From NCBI GenBank assembly GCA_018857735.1, contig JABMCL010001327.1, positions 305,001-369,000 on the forward strand: DNA of 64,000 nt, given 5' to 3'. Numbering within the stretch: position 1 is the stretch's first letter; each line of letters starts with the position of its first letter. The stretch is from Alviniconcha marisindica (Eukaryota > Mollusca > Gastropoda > Provannidae). Below the pieces are notes generated by a model, which saw only the letters and a program-made list of their open reading frames with translations, made no database searches and had not been told where the DNA came from. The translations under genes were made by a program, and so were the position numbers. Below, piece by piece: positions 48,217 through 61,578 of the stretch.

Positions 48217-50482
48217 CTTTTATAACAATATAAATGACAAACAGAGCAATTTAAAGGTTTTTCAAAATGAATGTAAATGGTGATTTCTTTCTTAAGTGAA
48301 TGTAACCACACAAAGAATTGAGATTGAACACTGATTTGACAAGATGAAATAGTGAACAGGTCTTCCACAAAAAGGCCCTTTTTAAAGCACAAAGAAATAA
48401 ACGGTAATCTGACATGAAAACTGTAAAGAATGAAAACAACTCATCTGTGTAGGTATGGTATAGAGCTTGCCATGATGACACCTATACATGTACATATGGT
48501 GTGCACTGCCATGATGGCAAGCAAGGGTCAAGTTACAGTTTAGCTATTATCTTCACCAAGGTGGTGTGCAGGCGTTTTAATCTTGGCAAGAAGGACACGA
48601 CCTTTTTGTTTATACTATGTATAGTTTTCATCAGTGACCTGTAAAAACAGTGGAAGCTTATTTCATATTTTGATAACTTTTCGCATGAAGCAAACCCTTA
48701 TATCGCAATACCCAGTTCAGCAATGATGATTAGCTGCTGAAAAGGATTTGCTCAGCTCTTGTCATTTCAGCAAGTTATTTGTTTGGTTCAGTAGTAAACG
48801 CCCTTTTCGGACTTGCACCCTTTTCATCCTGCATACATTTTCACCACTTCCTCCAGCTAGTTTCATCCTCCAAATTGATTTTTTTTTTTTCATTCTTGCA
48901 TTGAGTGATTCTAAAAATGTAAAATTTAAACTGCTTACTTACATTGATTATGAGGAAAGAAATTTACAGTATTTTTTGCAATATGCTTTCCTTTGTACAT
49001 TGAAAATTGAAGAGTCTCCACTGACAATTTATTTGTGGTAGAATATCATGTTAGTCATCCCAGGGTGCACTTACAGAGTATGGCTGTTTGAGGCTTGATA
49101 CCAGATTTTATGGTTATGGATCTGAATGAAGTGATGATCATTTTTTGGTAAATGGCCTTGTTAGCAGCAGTCCCAGAATACACTAACACTGTAAACAGGC
49201 TGTTGGAGTTAAAACATCCAAGTATAATTATGGTTGTGGGTCTGAGCCTGGACTGATGACTTCTTTGAGGAAGATGATCTTGTTGGTAGTCCCAGGGTGC
49301 ACCAGTAGGCATGTTGTGGAATTCAGACCAGTACATTTGTAGCACACTTCACAGTCCTCAGTCAGTAGGATGCATGTGCTGTGTCATTGCTGTGTCGTTG
49401 CTGTGTCTCCTGTTTCTTTTGTTTGGCTTACGAACTCAAAGCTGGATGAGATTTTGTGAGCACAGCTGTTTTCCTGGATATATACACTGTTCCCTGTCAT
49501 TAAAGGCAGCTGCACAGTGACCTGATGGGGATGCGGCATGTCACAGCATGCAGGCTGCTGTCGGTGACAGTCGTCTTGACACAGGGCAGTGAACACAACC
49601 AGCCTTGCTGTTGCCCTGCACTTGTGGCCAATTGCGTGTGAAGGACAGTTTCACTGCCTGGGGCATATACCATGTGAGGTGGCAAATTTGTGCTGTTTTC
49701 ATGTTTAACTTTGTTTGAGTTTATTATGCCTTCATCATAACTTTGGTTTGAGTTTAACTATGCCTTCTTCAAGCCAGCTATTGAAGTAACATGGTGAATG
49801 CATGCTGTTAATAGTAAAACTGCACATGTTTGTGGGAAGGGATGAGGGGAGAATGTTCCTCTTCTGAAAAGGAAATTGTGGCAGGGTTTTGTGTGTGGAT
49901 TCCATGTTGTACAGGGTACGTTCCAAGAGGACTTGCTCATGCAGTAAGAGACTATAGATTTATAGCACTTGTGATCAGTGTGAGTATGGAGACTAGGCAA
50001 CTGTTAAACTCTCCTCACAAATGTAAGTTGTTTCTACATGTATGTAAAGAGAAATTTGGCTGCTGGATTTTATTTTTTTATGTTCAGTTGCAATTGTTTA
50101 TATATTTTGTTTCCATTCTGCTTTGTATCTAATCTTTTTGATAATGCATATGTATGTGTGTTAGCGTTAGATGTACTGTGTGTGTGTGTGCGTGTGCGTG
50201 TGTGCGTGTGTTACAAAATCTTCAGTTTGTTTTACTGTCTGCTTACTCTGCTCTTGTAATCTAATATTTCATATAATGTACACATTTTACTGTCAAATTT
50301 AGATCTTACTTTACACAAGTTGTCTTGATTATTTTCATTTTTGCAGTTTGAAAATTTATAAAGCATTGTGGGTTTTAATGACAAATATGGCTTGTGTGAG
50401 TTTTTGTTTACATTGTTGTATTCTGTATTCTGTTGATGAAGCTCAATGCTATTGCTTATTTTCTAGAGGCAAAAATAGAATG

Positions 50483-50525
<43 letters not shown>

Positions 50526-52961
50526 TTGAAGTTGCCAAATTTTGCAGCTTTAATTTCTTTTCTTTGTCTTTTTTAAACTGTGATTATTGCACATCTGCTA
50601 GGTGGGTTTATTTTTTTGGATGTTTTTGGTTTGTTTGGGGGTGGATTTTCACAAATTTGTTTTCCAGCTGTTGGGCGGAAACATAGATGGTTGTATGCTG
50701 GATGTGTAAAGTGTGTGATGTTATGTATTAGGTCAGTTTTATGTGTATATTGCACAATTTATGTGTGTATTTTTAAAAATTGCCATTGTGCAGTGAAAAA
50801 AGTATAGCATTTGTTCTACCTGAGAAACAAACCAAAATGATAGAAGACTTACTATCTGTGCATTGAATAACTTTTTAGAACATACTCATATCAAAACTAT
50901 TTAATATGTTATAGTTATTAATATTGCAAATGAGAACTATGCACTATAGTTCTCTGTAAAAATGTGGAGAAAAAAACCCTGAAATCTTAATAGAATAAGC
51001 GACAAAATTAAAATAAATGAATATAAGGTCATCAGAGAGAAGGGATCGAGTGAACAATTACAGAAGCAACATGTTGCCTATTAAATCTCTCTCTCTCTGT
51101 CTCTCTGCTGGCTGTCTCACCTCCCTCCCTCCCAGATAATGTTTTTCCATATTTGTCTGCTTTCATTATGAAATGGCTTAGCTAAATCAGTTTTAAATTG
51201 AGTAAATTAATAGCACTGACCTAATGAGAAAAGATGCCGTAGATGTTTCCTTGTAACAGGTGTCAAACAGTTTATTGTGGGGTAGTGGCTGCTTGGATTC
51301 AGTGTATTGTATATTCAGTGTAGCAACTCTTTTTATTTAAGCAAGTTTGTTTCTTCGAGCAAGATCACAAAGGGGAATGGGTATAGAGTAGAGGAGGATT
51401 TTCAGTGAGAGAGAAAAAGAAAGAGGGTTGCTTTCAATACAGATTAAGAAGAGAGGGAGGCATCAGGGTGAAGCAGAACTTTCATTATGAAATAAAGAAA
51501 GGTTTTCAGTATAGATCATGTAGAACATTTGGTATAAAATAGAAATGGGTCTTCAGTAGTGAAAATGGGGCTTTGACTTTCAGCCTAGTATCCAGGATTT
51601 TCAGGACAGAACAGAGGGCAACTTGATGAGTATGTGATAAAAGAGGATTGTGATGGTTGAGCAAGATGGGTGAGATATATCTGGCTGAGCAGAGGGCTAA
51701 AAATCCCACAGCCAGGACAGTGCCCAGTAGTAAAGAGAGCTTGTCCACTACAGTCATTCACACCCACAGTCTTGCGGTTTCTGAGAGGGACAGTGGCATA
51801 CTTACTCAAGCCAAGTAAAGTCTGCAGAAGAGAGCAGCTTAAATAAAATAGATATAAAAAGAAAAGAAAAAGAGTTGATTTCAGCTTTTTGTTTGATTTT
51901 TGGACTTTGTCTACAAATGTGTACAGTTGCCAGGTTTTGATCTACAAGTCACAGGGTACAGATCTGCTATGTAAAGGCTTGTTGTTATCATTTGTAACAT
52001 AATTTCATGTATTTCTTGCTTTTTCTTCTTTTTTTCTTACTTTTTAAAATATTTGTCTTTATACTCAGATTATATGGTTTTCCTTTTGAGACAGTATTGA
52101 CCAGATGGGGACAAAATCAAACAAGTTACCATTTCTTAAGCAGGCACATTTATTGTCAGTGTTTTGTTGAACCTTGTATAGTCATCAGTGTAAAATAACT
52201 AAGTGATAAAGATGACCGAAGGAGGATGTGGTGAAGACTGGGGCAGTGACAAACACGTTTTCAGAACATTTTGTCCACTGTTGTGGTATTTAAGAAAACT
52301 GAATTACTTTGAAAGGAATGCTACAGTAGTTTCAAATGTTATATCTTTTCTATGCTCAGTATTTGAAAGTCTGATTTTCTGATTTCTAGTTTATATCAGC
52401 AACAGATTTTGCAACAAACAAAATCAGCGTTAGAGTTCTTTTTCTGGATTTATTTCAACATGTTGATCAATTTCATATGGCATGAATATTATTAAGATGG
52501 GGGAGGGGGGCTGTGAATTAAATCAGTGATGAAGTGTCTATAAAATGTTTTCACATTGGAAATGCTGAGAAATATACTGGTTGATACCGTAATGTGCAAT
52601 TAGGGTTTAGCTCAGTTTTCAGTATTACGTCTTTGTGAGATTTCCAACACTTCCTGAAGTAACTACATCACAGCAATGGCTGGATAAGGCATAATGTTTA
52701 TTTTTGAGTTTCTTGCTGCATACTTGCAGTTGTGCATACAGTCCTTGCTTTCTACCTTAACTGTGTCACAGAAAAGCTTTGTGGTGAGTTATGCTTTGAA
52801 TATATTCCAGCTAGCATTGATGCATATTTTGTTGCTGTTAATTTGTTAACCATAGGATTGATCTTGTAACGGGACATGTATTACATCATAACAAATGAAT
52901 ATGTATCCAGTTTAACTTTTTTAATGTTTAACTTTGGCATATGTTAACCTTGCAGCTGGTC

Positions 52962-52981
52962 CCCCCCCCCCCCCCCCCCCT
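52962..52981. repeat. Poly(C) tract
   Basis: About 20 consecutive C. Confidence 0.93.
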
Positions 52982-55281
52982 TCCCTTTCTGTTTCTTGTC
53001 TTGGTCACTTTTCAAAGTATGATAAATTTGATAATTGAATAGTGTGTGTGCATATATGTGTGTGCATGCATGTTTGTGTGTTCTAGCATGTGTACATGTT
53101 TTCCTACGTGTGTGTGTGTGTGTATGCTTATTCATATGTGTGTGGGAGATTTCATGCTGTCAGAACCTTCAGCTGTATCTCAGTTTGTTTTCTTGGTCTC
53201 AGTCCATTTCTTTAGGCTGTGTCTGTTTCATGGAACTTCTCCAAATGAAACTCTGCAACCCAAGTTTGCCGAACATGGTTGAACAGTAGCAAGAGCTAAT
53301 GTAGCAGAACTCCTCCTGGTGTGAATTGTAAATTGCTTTGTCCAAATGTGACTGTATGGCCAAGCCATTGCATCAGTACAGCTGCCAGATGTTCAGATTT
53401 GTGTATGATACAACACTACAGTATATACTGTCAAACCTTACCATGATACGAAAATGGTAACTGCAGAGAGCTAAAGGTGCTAAATTAGCACTGAGGAAAA
53501 AGAGACGGGTAAGCTCCCTCCTCAGGCTGCCTGCCCGCCTCTCTCTTTTTGGTGCTTCATTCTTTCGGACCAGACCAGCGTGGCGGTTTTGCAGAACTTA
53601 CTGGCATTATTCTGCCACTTGTATATGTTTTGCAAGAAGCCCCCCGGAGAAGTTGAGGTCAGATCTTTACTAGTCTCTGAGCGCAGCTCTGCCTTGTTGT
53701 CAAACTACCAAGTGATTTTATTTGCTTTATGTGCAAAATCTTTGACTTGAAGGTTTCCATCCAGATCAGTCCTCACTGTTGCTGTTTGCTTCAGTGTTGC
53801 ATGTTCTTATTCCTGGTCTCCAAGTTGTACAGGAGAACATTTTGGGTTAGTCAGGTTGGCCAAAATTTGCAGCATATCGCACAGTGGTGAAATCACTATT
53901 TTCAGGTAAGAAGCTAGTACAGTCCTATGGGCACCTAAGCAAACTAGAACTAGATTACACAATATATCACGCTTGTGGTCTGGCAGAAGTTTTAAATGGC
54001 CCTGTGCCATCTGGTTCTTCAGTTAGCTCTCTGTTAGTGCAGCGTTGTTTCTGGCTTCCTGCATGGGAGATGATTGTGTTTGGGGCAGTGTCTGGACAAT
54101 TTTGATGTCATAATGATTTGTGTTGTAACTCACAGCTTGGAGTTTTACTCAGAGTTACTTGTGCATTGTTGTTGAGTTTATACTTTGTTCTAGCTGGAAC
54201 TGGAAGACTTTTAACAACAGGTCAGAGTGCAGTTTGATTTGAAACAAATGCATGTGATGGTAATCATTTTGTTTTTCTTTGCCTCTGTATGTGTCTACCT
54301 CTTTTTGTTACCGGCTACACCATTTTAGATATTGCCTTTTCACAGCAGCTATTCCCTGTTAGTGTATTCATTGTAGAATTTAACATGCATCAAATGATAT
54401 GAATCTAAAAGTTTGTGTCTGTGTATGTGTGTGCATTCATACATTTTGCACAGCATTCAAACAGGAACATGTATGAACCAGCAAGGTCCAATGGAATGTG
54501 CAGTCTGCTGTTTTTATTCCTGTGTCATCTGGACCATTAATTTGCCTAGACTGTCAAAAGTGGTATGCTGATATTGTGTACATATGGATAAAATGGGCTG
54601 CCAGTTATTTGGATGCATGCTGTTAACTTGCCTTGGTAGCACACAATACAAGCTGTATAGCAGTGGGTGTGTTTCACATACCGTTTGGAATCTTGAAGGT
54701 AAAGTTAACACAAACGGCAAATAAACAGGATAGTTGAACAGCTTTTGGCATCTTGCAATGCACAGTCATGTGCCTTGCTTGTTTCCATCTCTACAAAAGT
54801 AGTACACAACACAGAAAATGAATGTAAGCCCTTTTTATTTCCACCTGTCACTGTTTGACTGTTGTACACACATTTTGACATGTTCCGTCTGTGGATGTGA
54901 TGACGTTCTGGCCGGTCCAGAAGATCTAGTGCAGCAAAGTTTTGATAATTTTATACACATAATTCAGCAGTGGGAGAATAACATTGTGTGTGTGTAAATG
55001 AACCACATTGAAACACAGAATGAGTTCCCTAGCGAGCACTAGCTCGAGCTAGAAATTATGTTTGAAATTGAAACTCATTCTTACTCAGTATAAACTAGAT
55101 GAAGTATGTGATGGTGTGACTGTCCTCCTTGTACATTTAGACTTGTCTGCACATATACTACTTCCTACCCCAGCTCACACAAGTATGCTACTCCAGTCAA
55201 CAGTTCTTACTTATCGTTATTGCCTCCTGCATTCTAGGGTGCAACGTGGGGCAACTTGCTTTTTCACATTTGCCTGGAACT

Positions 55282-55287
55282 AATAAA
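55282..55287 (+). terminator. Candidate poly(A) signal AATAAA
   Basis: AATAAA followed within about 40 bases by T-rich sequence, close to where plus-strand composition changes from T/G-rich to A/C-rich. It could mark the distal 3' end of INPP5A transcripts. A single hexamer is weak evidence and several others exist upstream. Confidence 0.2.
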
Positions 55288-55699
55288 ATCAGATACACTT
55301 TGCTTCTTTGCTTACTTTGATCAATCAGTGAACTGATTCATTGAGCAAGTGTGCTTGTGCGAGAGTACAGGTAAGAGAGAATGTCTGTGTGTTCTGTACA
55401 GGAATATGCTCCTCCCCCCCCCCCCTCGGCTCCACCCCACACACACACACACACAAAAAAACTTTTTTTTACTGAGGGGCAAGCAAGTCACACAAATGGA
55501 TTGTAATGACATGTCCACACTGCAAGAAAGTTTAAGTTGACTAGATCAAAAAGTTAAAAAGAACGCTTATTTTAATTGGACGTGAGCATATTTTCAGTGA
55601 AAACACAGTTTCAAGCAACAGACAGATAATATACTAACAAATGATGATATGAATGAAACTCGATCTGCTTAGCTTTTGGCTGTTACAGGTGTTTTGCAA

Positions 55700-56163
55700 C
55701 ATTTACACTCTTCACCTAATGAGCACAAGTCCATGGTGATTCCACAGGCACCAACATGCCCTGATAACAACAGCTTTTCTGAAACGCATTTCCATTAGCT
55801 AATTGCACTGCCATATGCGCTGTACAAACAAAAACTAATTGCTTACAAAAAACTTATTTGAACCTGAGTAATAAATACAAATAATACAAACATTTATCAA
55901 CACATGCACTACAAACATCTCAGATGATGCCTACAGACAAATCTTTGCAACTATGAACATTACCCCTCTGTGTACAGATCAGGAATGGGCAATGGAAGCC
56001 TGTACACCATGGAACCGGGCTCGGGTGCAAAGTGCACTTGCCAAGTGATGCTTTTGTCCACAGACCAGAGATACCACAGCTAGCAAACTCATCACTTCCC
56101 ATCTAATATTAACAACTTTTCTGAAGCATAATTCCAGTGGCTAATGCTCTCTATGCACTGTTA

Positions 56164-56215
<52 letters not shown>

Positions 56216-56520
56216 AAACAACAAAAGAAGGGGGGGGGGGGGGTGATGCTTAGGCTTGTGAGGAGAGCAGTAGATGTATACCATCTTGGCATAAATAATA
56301 AATTATATATTTTATATAGCACTATTCCCTGATGACCGAGTCAACATGCTTGTTCACATACATATGCATAGACCATTTACATTTATTGATATATACACGC
56401 AGTCACATACTACATACTTAATAGATCACATCAAAAGAAAACAGGTACTTGTAGAATTGCGAACATAGTAATTATCATAAAACATAAACCTGTTGCAATA
56501 ATTTAAAACAGTTACTATGC

Positions 56521-56571
<51 letters not shown>

Positions 56572-56770
56572 AATAACAGGCAACCAACAGATAGCATACA
56601 CTTAATAATAATAATTATTATTTTATAAAGTGTCTAAACAATGCCATAGGCTCTTATCACTGTACAAAGCAAAGAAATTAGAAACATTTTTTTATTGTAA
56701 ACACGTGCACTGCAAATGTTGTAACTGACGCCTACAAACAAATCTTTGAAACTTATGAACATTACTATTT
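55700..56770. repeat. Degenerate dispersed repeats
   Basis: Three segments recur: cctacaracaaatcttt ... atgaacatta at about 55930 and 56731; cttttctgaa ... ccattagctaat or a variant at about 55772 and 56116; and gctctnt...cactgt at about 56140 and 56651. (AT)n lies at about 56168-56212, poly(G) at about 56230-56242 and (CA)n at 56524-56567. The pattern suggests old, fragmented transposon copies. Confidence 0.5.
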
Positions 56771-57158
56771 TTATATATTATACACGCCAGGAAACACCGT
56801 GTTGGCTGAAAAAATAAAGGGAAGTAAGCTCCTTGTGGTGCCTATGCCTTTGATGACAGTAGTTGTCTTTCTTGAATCATGGCTGCTCACGTTTTGACGT
56901 AATTTTAGGCTACTACAGAGTCCTTCCGCCACCGGGCCAACAAGTAGACTATGGATGGAAACATCAAACAAACAAACGACAGGCATCATCTTGTTGAACG
57001 TATGGACGGATTTAAGATACTAGAGAAAAATACATCAATAACACGCTGTATAATTTGATCTGCGCTGATTTTTATTTCAGCTCCTCCGCGGCTATTCACA
57101 GGCACGCAAAGCACTGGTCGATGTACGTCCCCCACCCTCCTCCCCTCCCCTCTTTCAC

Positions 57159-57159
<1 letters not shown>

Positions 57160-57225
<66 letters not shown>

Positions 57226-57238
57226 ACACACACACACA

Positions 57239-57270
<32 letters not shown>

Positions 57271-57282
57271 CACACACACACG
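57160..57282. repeat. (CA)n/(CGCA)n microsatellite
   Basis: CA with an internal CGCA block. A minus-strand (GA) block lies at about 57440-57485. Confidence 0.94.
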
Positions 57283-57437
57283 GCCTCTGCCCCTCTCTCT
57301 CTTACGTATGCCATATACGTGCTCGCACAAAAGGACAAATGATTCACACATCAGTTCCTTTTAAATTATCGGACTGAAAAGAACAAACAAAAAACGAAAC
57401 CAAACGAAATAAAAAATCAACTTATTTTTCTCAAGTT

Positions 57438-57478
<41 letters not shown>

Positions 57479-57489
57479 AGAGAGAATGG

Positions 57490-58015
57490 TTTACAAAAGC
57501 AAACATTATCACTAACATAAATGCGAACTAATATTTTACAATGAAAATTTCGATGTACCTAAAGTGAAGGGGGTATATATATATATCTTATATATCTATA
57601 TATATTTCATATTTTTTTGGATACTTAAAAAATGTTTTTTTGAGAGGCACTAGTCTATTCTTATAGTATGGAGTGCAGCACTCGGAACGTCTTCTAACCA
57701 AACACACATGAAAGGTACGAAACAAGATATGCAACTTGAAGCAATCTGACAAATAAAATGATTCATTAAATAAATGGATCATCGGTTCATGAGCAGAGAG
57801 ATAAATGACGCAAAACTAATGGATCAGTGCGTGAATTTATCCAGACAATAAGGCAGCAGACAAACGCAAAAAATACAAAATACAACAGTACTCTAGGAAT
57901 GAATAAATGCATAATAGGTACATTTATAAAAATAAAAAAAAAGGTAGGTAGGTAGGCTTAATGTCCTCGGATGTCGGTTGACATATTAGGGACAAGCTGA
58001 GACCAATGCCGAAGC
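57490..58015. other. Intergenic, no gene seen
   Basis: AT-rich sequence with a short (AT)n near 57573-57606. No open frame of interest. Confidence 0.5.
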
Positions 58016-58020
58016 ATGGT

Positions 58021-58210
58021 TCAATATAGCTTTACGTCCACGGAAACCAGAAGGCTCGTTAGGACGGACAGCCCAGGACGGCCACCTCAACTCTCACACA
58101 GCTCCTGAACTATGATGGGTATAAAAAAAAATAAAGATATAAAAGATCTATCAATTAAACACTTCTTTTAAAAAGAAGCTGTGTAAGAGTCGAGGTGGCC
58201 GTCCTAATCT
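58021..58210 (-). repeat. Dispersed repeat with internal inverted repeat
   Basis: The reverse complement reads cgtcctaacgagccttctgg and tccgtggacgtaaagc, the same blocks as plus-strand 62540-62700. Inside, ggacggccacctc near 58076 and its complement gaggtggccgtcc near 58192 form fold-back arms around an A-rich loop. Confidence 0.7.
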
Positions 58211-58399
58211 ATCAATTAAACACTTTTTTTTTTTTTTAATCAGTCCTTCAACAAAAGGAATATTCAGCTCCTCTAGTAGATGGTTTTACATATCATAAGA
58301 TATTGACTGAAATTATCATGTGTTCTTTGTGTAGTTTGGTGGTCGTGGGGCCGAAGACCTTTTAATCTTTGTTTATTTATTGATCTGTTTTAGCCTTCT

Positions 58400-59260
58400 G
58401 ATTTTTGTCTATTGTACGTCGTTATAATTTTAGTTTCATCATTGTGTCTTAGATTTTGCAAAGGATAATGCGCCGTAGAAATTACCATAATTATGATCAT
58501 TATTTTCAGAGACGATTGAAGGGATTCGCCCTGCCCCGTCATATGTTTTAGCGGCACCCCCCTAACCCCCACCCCCACCCCCCGCCACCCGCCGCGTCCT
58601 ACCCCTCTCTCCATTCCCTCCACCCACTCCCTGTTGGTCGGTGTACAATACAGATGGCACTGTGTGCACGCACGAAGCGACGGTCAACTGTCCGCTGAGA
58701 CACCAACAGCCAATACCAACAGCGTGTTGACACAGAGAGCGCGCAGTCAACACTGACAATAGGTCCACCCTCCCTGCACCCGTTCATCGTGATTAATTAG
58801 CTCTAATCAAGCCGCCCTCGTCCATGCCGCCCGCCCTTCCCTCACAGGCTCGCCGTGCTTAAGGCGCCGACACACGGGCAGTTTCCGTCGTATGGTTGAG
58901 TAGGGCCGTTCGGATCTCATGCGGTCGGACCCGTCCGTCTTAAACGTACTGGCTGCCACACGAAACAGCCAAAACTGACGGGTTTTGAGCAAGGGGAAGC
59001 TCGACGTGTTCGACCTTGCCTCTACTCGAAGTTACCATCCTTTGTGACCTCCGACCTTTCCTTCACTTCACTCCAAACGGCAGGTGCTCACTGGCTGGTG
59101 GATGCAGTTCATTCGTTTGGAAATATATTATGCTGTAGTTGAAATGGACAGGTTGAAACCGATGATCTGACCTTTGGAGAAAAACAAAAACAAACAAAAA
59201 ACGGAAGGCCACGCTGACACGATCCATTTGAGATCAGGTTCGCCGGACGGTCCTCTCCAG
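58400..59260. other. Intergenic, no supported gene
   Basis: Contains a C-rich tract (about 58556-58625) and GC-richer sequence near 58850-58980. Small open frames on minus show no domain. Confidence 0.45.
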
Positions 59261-59267
59261 AGGTAAG

Positions 59268-59654
59268 GCCGAAACGGCTCGTCCTCTTCAACCATGGGGC
59301 CGAAACGGCTCGTCCTCTTCAACCATAGGGCCGAAACGGCTCGTCCTCTTCAACCATAGGGCCGAAACGGCTCGTCCTCCTCAACCATAGGGCCGAAACG
59401 GCTCGTCCTCCTCAACCATAGGGCCGAAACGGCTCGTCCTCCTCAACCATAGGGCCGAAACGACTCGTCCTCCTCTACTATACGGCCGAAACGACTCGTC
59501 CACCTCTACCATACGGCCGAAACGACTCGTCCACCTCTACCATACGGCCGAAACGGCTCGTCCTCCTCTACCATACGGCCGAAACGGCTCGTCCTCCTCT
59601 ACCATACGGCTGAAACGGCTCGTCCTCCTCTACCATACGGCTGAAACGGCTCAT
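59268..59654. repeat. Minisatellite, 31-bp unit, about 13 copies
   Basis: The unit gccgaaacggctcgtcctcc then tcnaccatang repeats every 31 bases. Copies drift in blocks (cttcaaccat, cctcaaccat, cctctaccat and cacctctaccat versions). The period is not a multiple of three, so it is not coding. gccgaaacggc is partly self-complementary. Confidence 0.96.
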
Positions 59655-59956
59655 GTATCGGCGCCTTTACTGCTGTTGCTGCTGGCTGCCTGGGTTCAGG
59701 GTCTTGGTGCGTTCACGGGGCTCTGTTTCTTTATGCCTTGTGTTCTTCAGAGTAACCAATGGCGGAACGACAAGACCTGCCCCAGTTGGTCCCTTGAGAC
59801 CGCAGCTGATCAGACCGGCACGGTCGTTAATGCTCCCTTCCCACTCTCGGGGTAAGTCGCAACGTGGTTTGGCGCACACGCGTTCTCCGCAAGCCGGCAA
59901 CCATTTCAGTGTCTTTAAAAAGTCGCTTTGAGCTCGGACAGTGGCATACTTCCATC

Positions 59957-60310
59957 GTGTCCTGGGATCGAACCCAATCAGAAAGTATCAAATGACTCAG
60001 GTGCCAGTGTCCTATTTGTCCTGGGATCGAACCCAATCAGAATGTATCAAATGACTCAGGTGCCAGTGTTCTATTTGTTCTGGGATCGAACCCAATCAGA
60101 ATGTATTTGTCTATAAAATTTTGTTCAATCAGAATGTATTAAGTGATTCGGCTACCAGTGTCCTATTTGTCCTAGGATCAATCTCATTCAAAATGTATTA
60201 TCCACGATTGAATGCATTAACTGACGTCAGGTGGATTTCACCGCGTCCTAGGATCGAATCCAGTCACACTGTATCAACGGACTTTCCGCATGGTGTCCTG
60301 GGATCAGCGG
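59957..60310 (+). repeat. Degenerate tandem repeat, about 59-bp unit
   Basis: The marker gtcctgggatcgaacccaat starts near 59958 and 60017, then gttctgggatcgaaccc near 60076, with more diverged copies (gtcctaggatcra) near 60169, 60246 and 60295. Each unit holds a tRNA B-box-like ggatcgaacc (reverse sense). Confidence 0.88.
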
Positions 60311-60596
60311 TATAAACGAATCAAAATGGCATGAGCGATCCTACACAACGTTCGCTCAATGGACACGTTTGACTGCTCCTGTAGATGTTCTGGTCCATGG
60401 ACCGCTTTCTTTACAGACGTCAACTGTGGCCGACGGTACGATGGAAACTGCAGGCCTACGCCGAGCAGACACTTTGACAGCGGTACGTAGCGCGGATAGC
60501 GACACCCAGGTCGGCGCAGACAGGGCCAGTGGGCAGCCAACATTTCTGTGCCGGAAGTTAGGACTGTTCATGTACCCCCTGAATCCCCTCCCCGAA

Positions 60597-60668
60597 GCTA
60601 ATAATAATAATAATCGAAGCGGAATCGAACCGGGGTCCTAACGCCTAACCGCTAGGCCAAACCGGCTA
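60597..60668 (-). repeat. tRNA-like pol III promoter fragment with (TTA)n tail
   Basis: On minus an A-box-like TGGCCTAGCGG (60649-60659) and a B box GGTTCGATTCC (60621-60631) lie about 18 bases apart. That is too close for a real tRNA, since the anticodon arm is missing. The minus-strand 3' end runs into (ATT)n. Likely a tRNA-derived SINE head. Confidence 0.65.
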
Positions 60669-61058
60669 AACGCCGTGATAGGATGCTAGAGCTATGTTAA
60701 CCAATAGCATCTAGATGACGTCATAGTAAACATTCAGTCAGTCACAACTGACGGTGATCTGAGTGCCGACAGTGGACCTCTGGGGCAAACTGTAAGCACT
60801 GGTTTTACAACATCCTTCTTCCAAGTACTGCCATAATTGAGATCCAAGCACATACATTTTTTTTTTAAAGAATGCTGGTTATTATGATAAAACAAAAAGT
60901 GCGAATTTTCGGGGTAAGCCCCTTTTTCAAGCTATAAAATAACACTTAAATAACAGTTAAACGGTGATAAATGAGATGTAGGAGACTTATCTGCTTTTGG
61001 TTAAGCTGTTTTGTTATGTTTTAGGCGTTTGTATTATAAACGCCCACATTGCTTACAC

Positions 61059-61171
<113 letters not shown>

Positions 61172-61283
61172 TATCGTTTGAATCGAGACGGAACAAATTT
61201 TGTACTCGGGGCGGAGGGTCCTCGTGTTTACGTTCGTGATTCGACACTATGTTCTTTCAGTCAAATTATTAGTAGCCAAACCT

Positions 61284-61490
61284 TTCGGAGGGCGCTGGCA
61301 TCGTCGGTGGAGAGATGATGCGCGACGATTTCAGTGGCGTAACGTACCAGTTATGGCAGAGTTTGGAGGAAGGGTCCAGGACAGTGAGCATCACTTTCCG
61401 GCACCTTCCTCCGAACTTTGCCAGAACTGGTTACGCCGAAGGCCCCTTCTTTATCTTTATCTCCACCGACGCTGGGTCAGTCTACAGATT
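61284..61490. repeat. Long imperfect inverted repeat (fold-back)
   Basis: The left arm (about 61284-61380: gcgctggcatcgtcggtgga ... ggcgtaacgtaccagttatg ... gtttggaggaagg) pairs with the right arm (about 61398-61490: ccttcctccgaactttgcca ... accgacgctggg). The loop is about 17 bases. A third, single-arm relative lies at 62870-62935. Confidence 0.82.
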
Positions 61491-61578
61491 GTCCCTAATA
61501 TGTTCTTTAGCATCTGAGGACATCAAGCAAAATGAACTGAACTGAACCAACAGGACTGTGGACGCAACATAGCATTCA

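Larger units (their letters stand above)
45822..55280 (+). other. Long region without a supported gene
   Basis: About 9.5 kb of T/G-rich sequence. Contains local duplications and tracts listed separately, (TG)n near 50178-50212 and 50482-50525, and poly(C) near 52962-52981. Several AATAAA hexamers occur, for example near 47232, 48395 and 55282. The composition resembles the INPP5A introns, so it may be transcribed. No domain-bearing frame was found. Confidence 0.5.

Noticed and set aside
59268..59654. CRISPR-like array with a 31-bp period
   Set aside because: There are no unique spacers; whole units repeat head to tail. The genome is eukaryotic. It is a minisatellite.
60597..60668. Functional tRNA gene on minus
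   Set aside because: The A and B boxes are only about 18 bases apart, so no anticodon arm fits.
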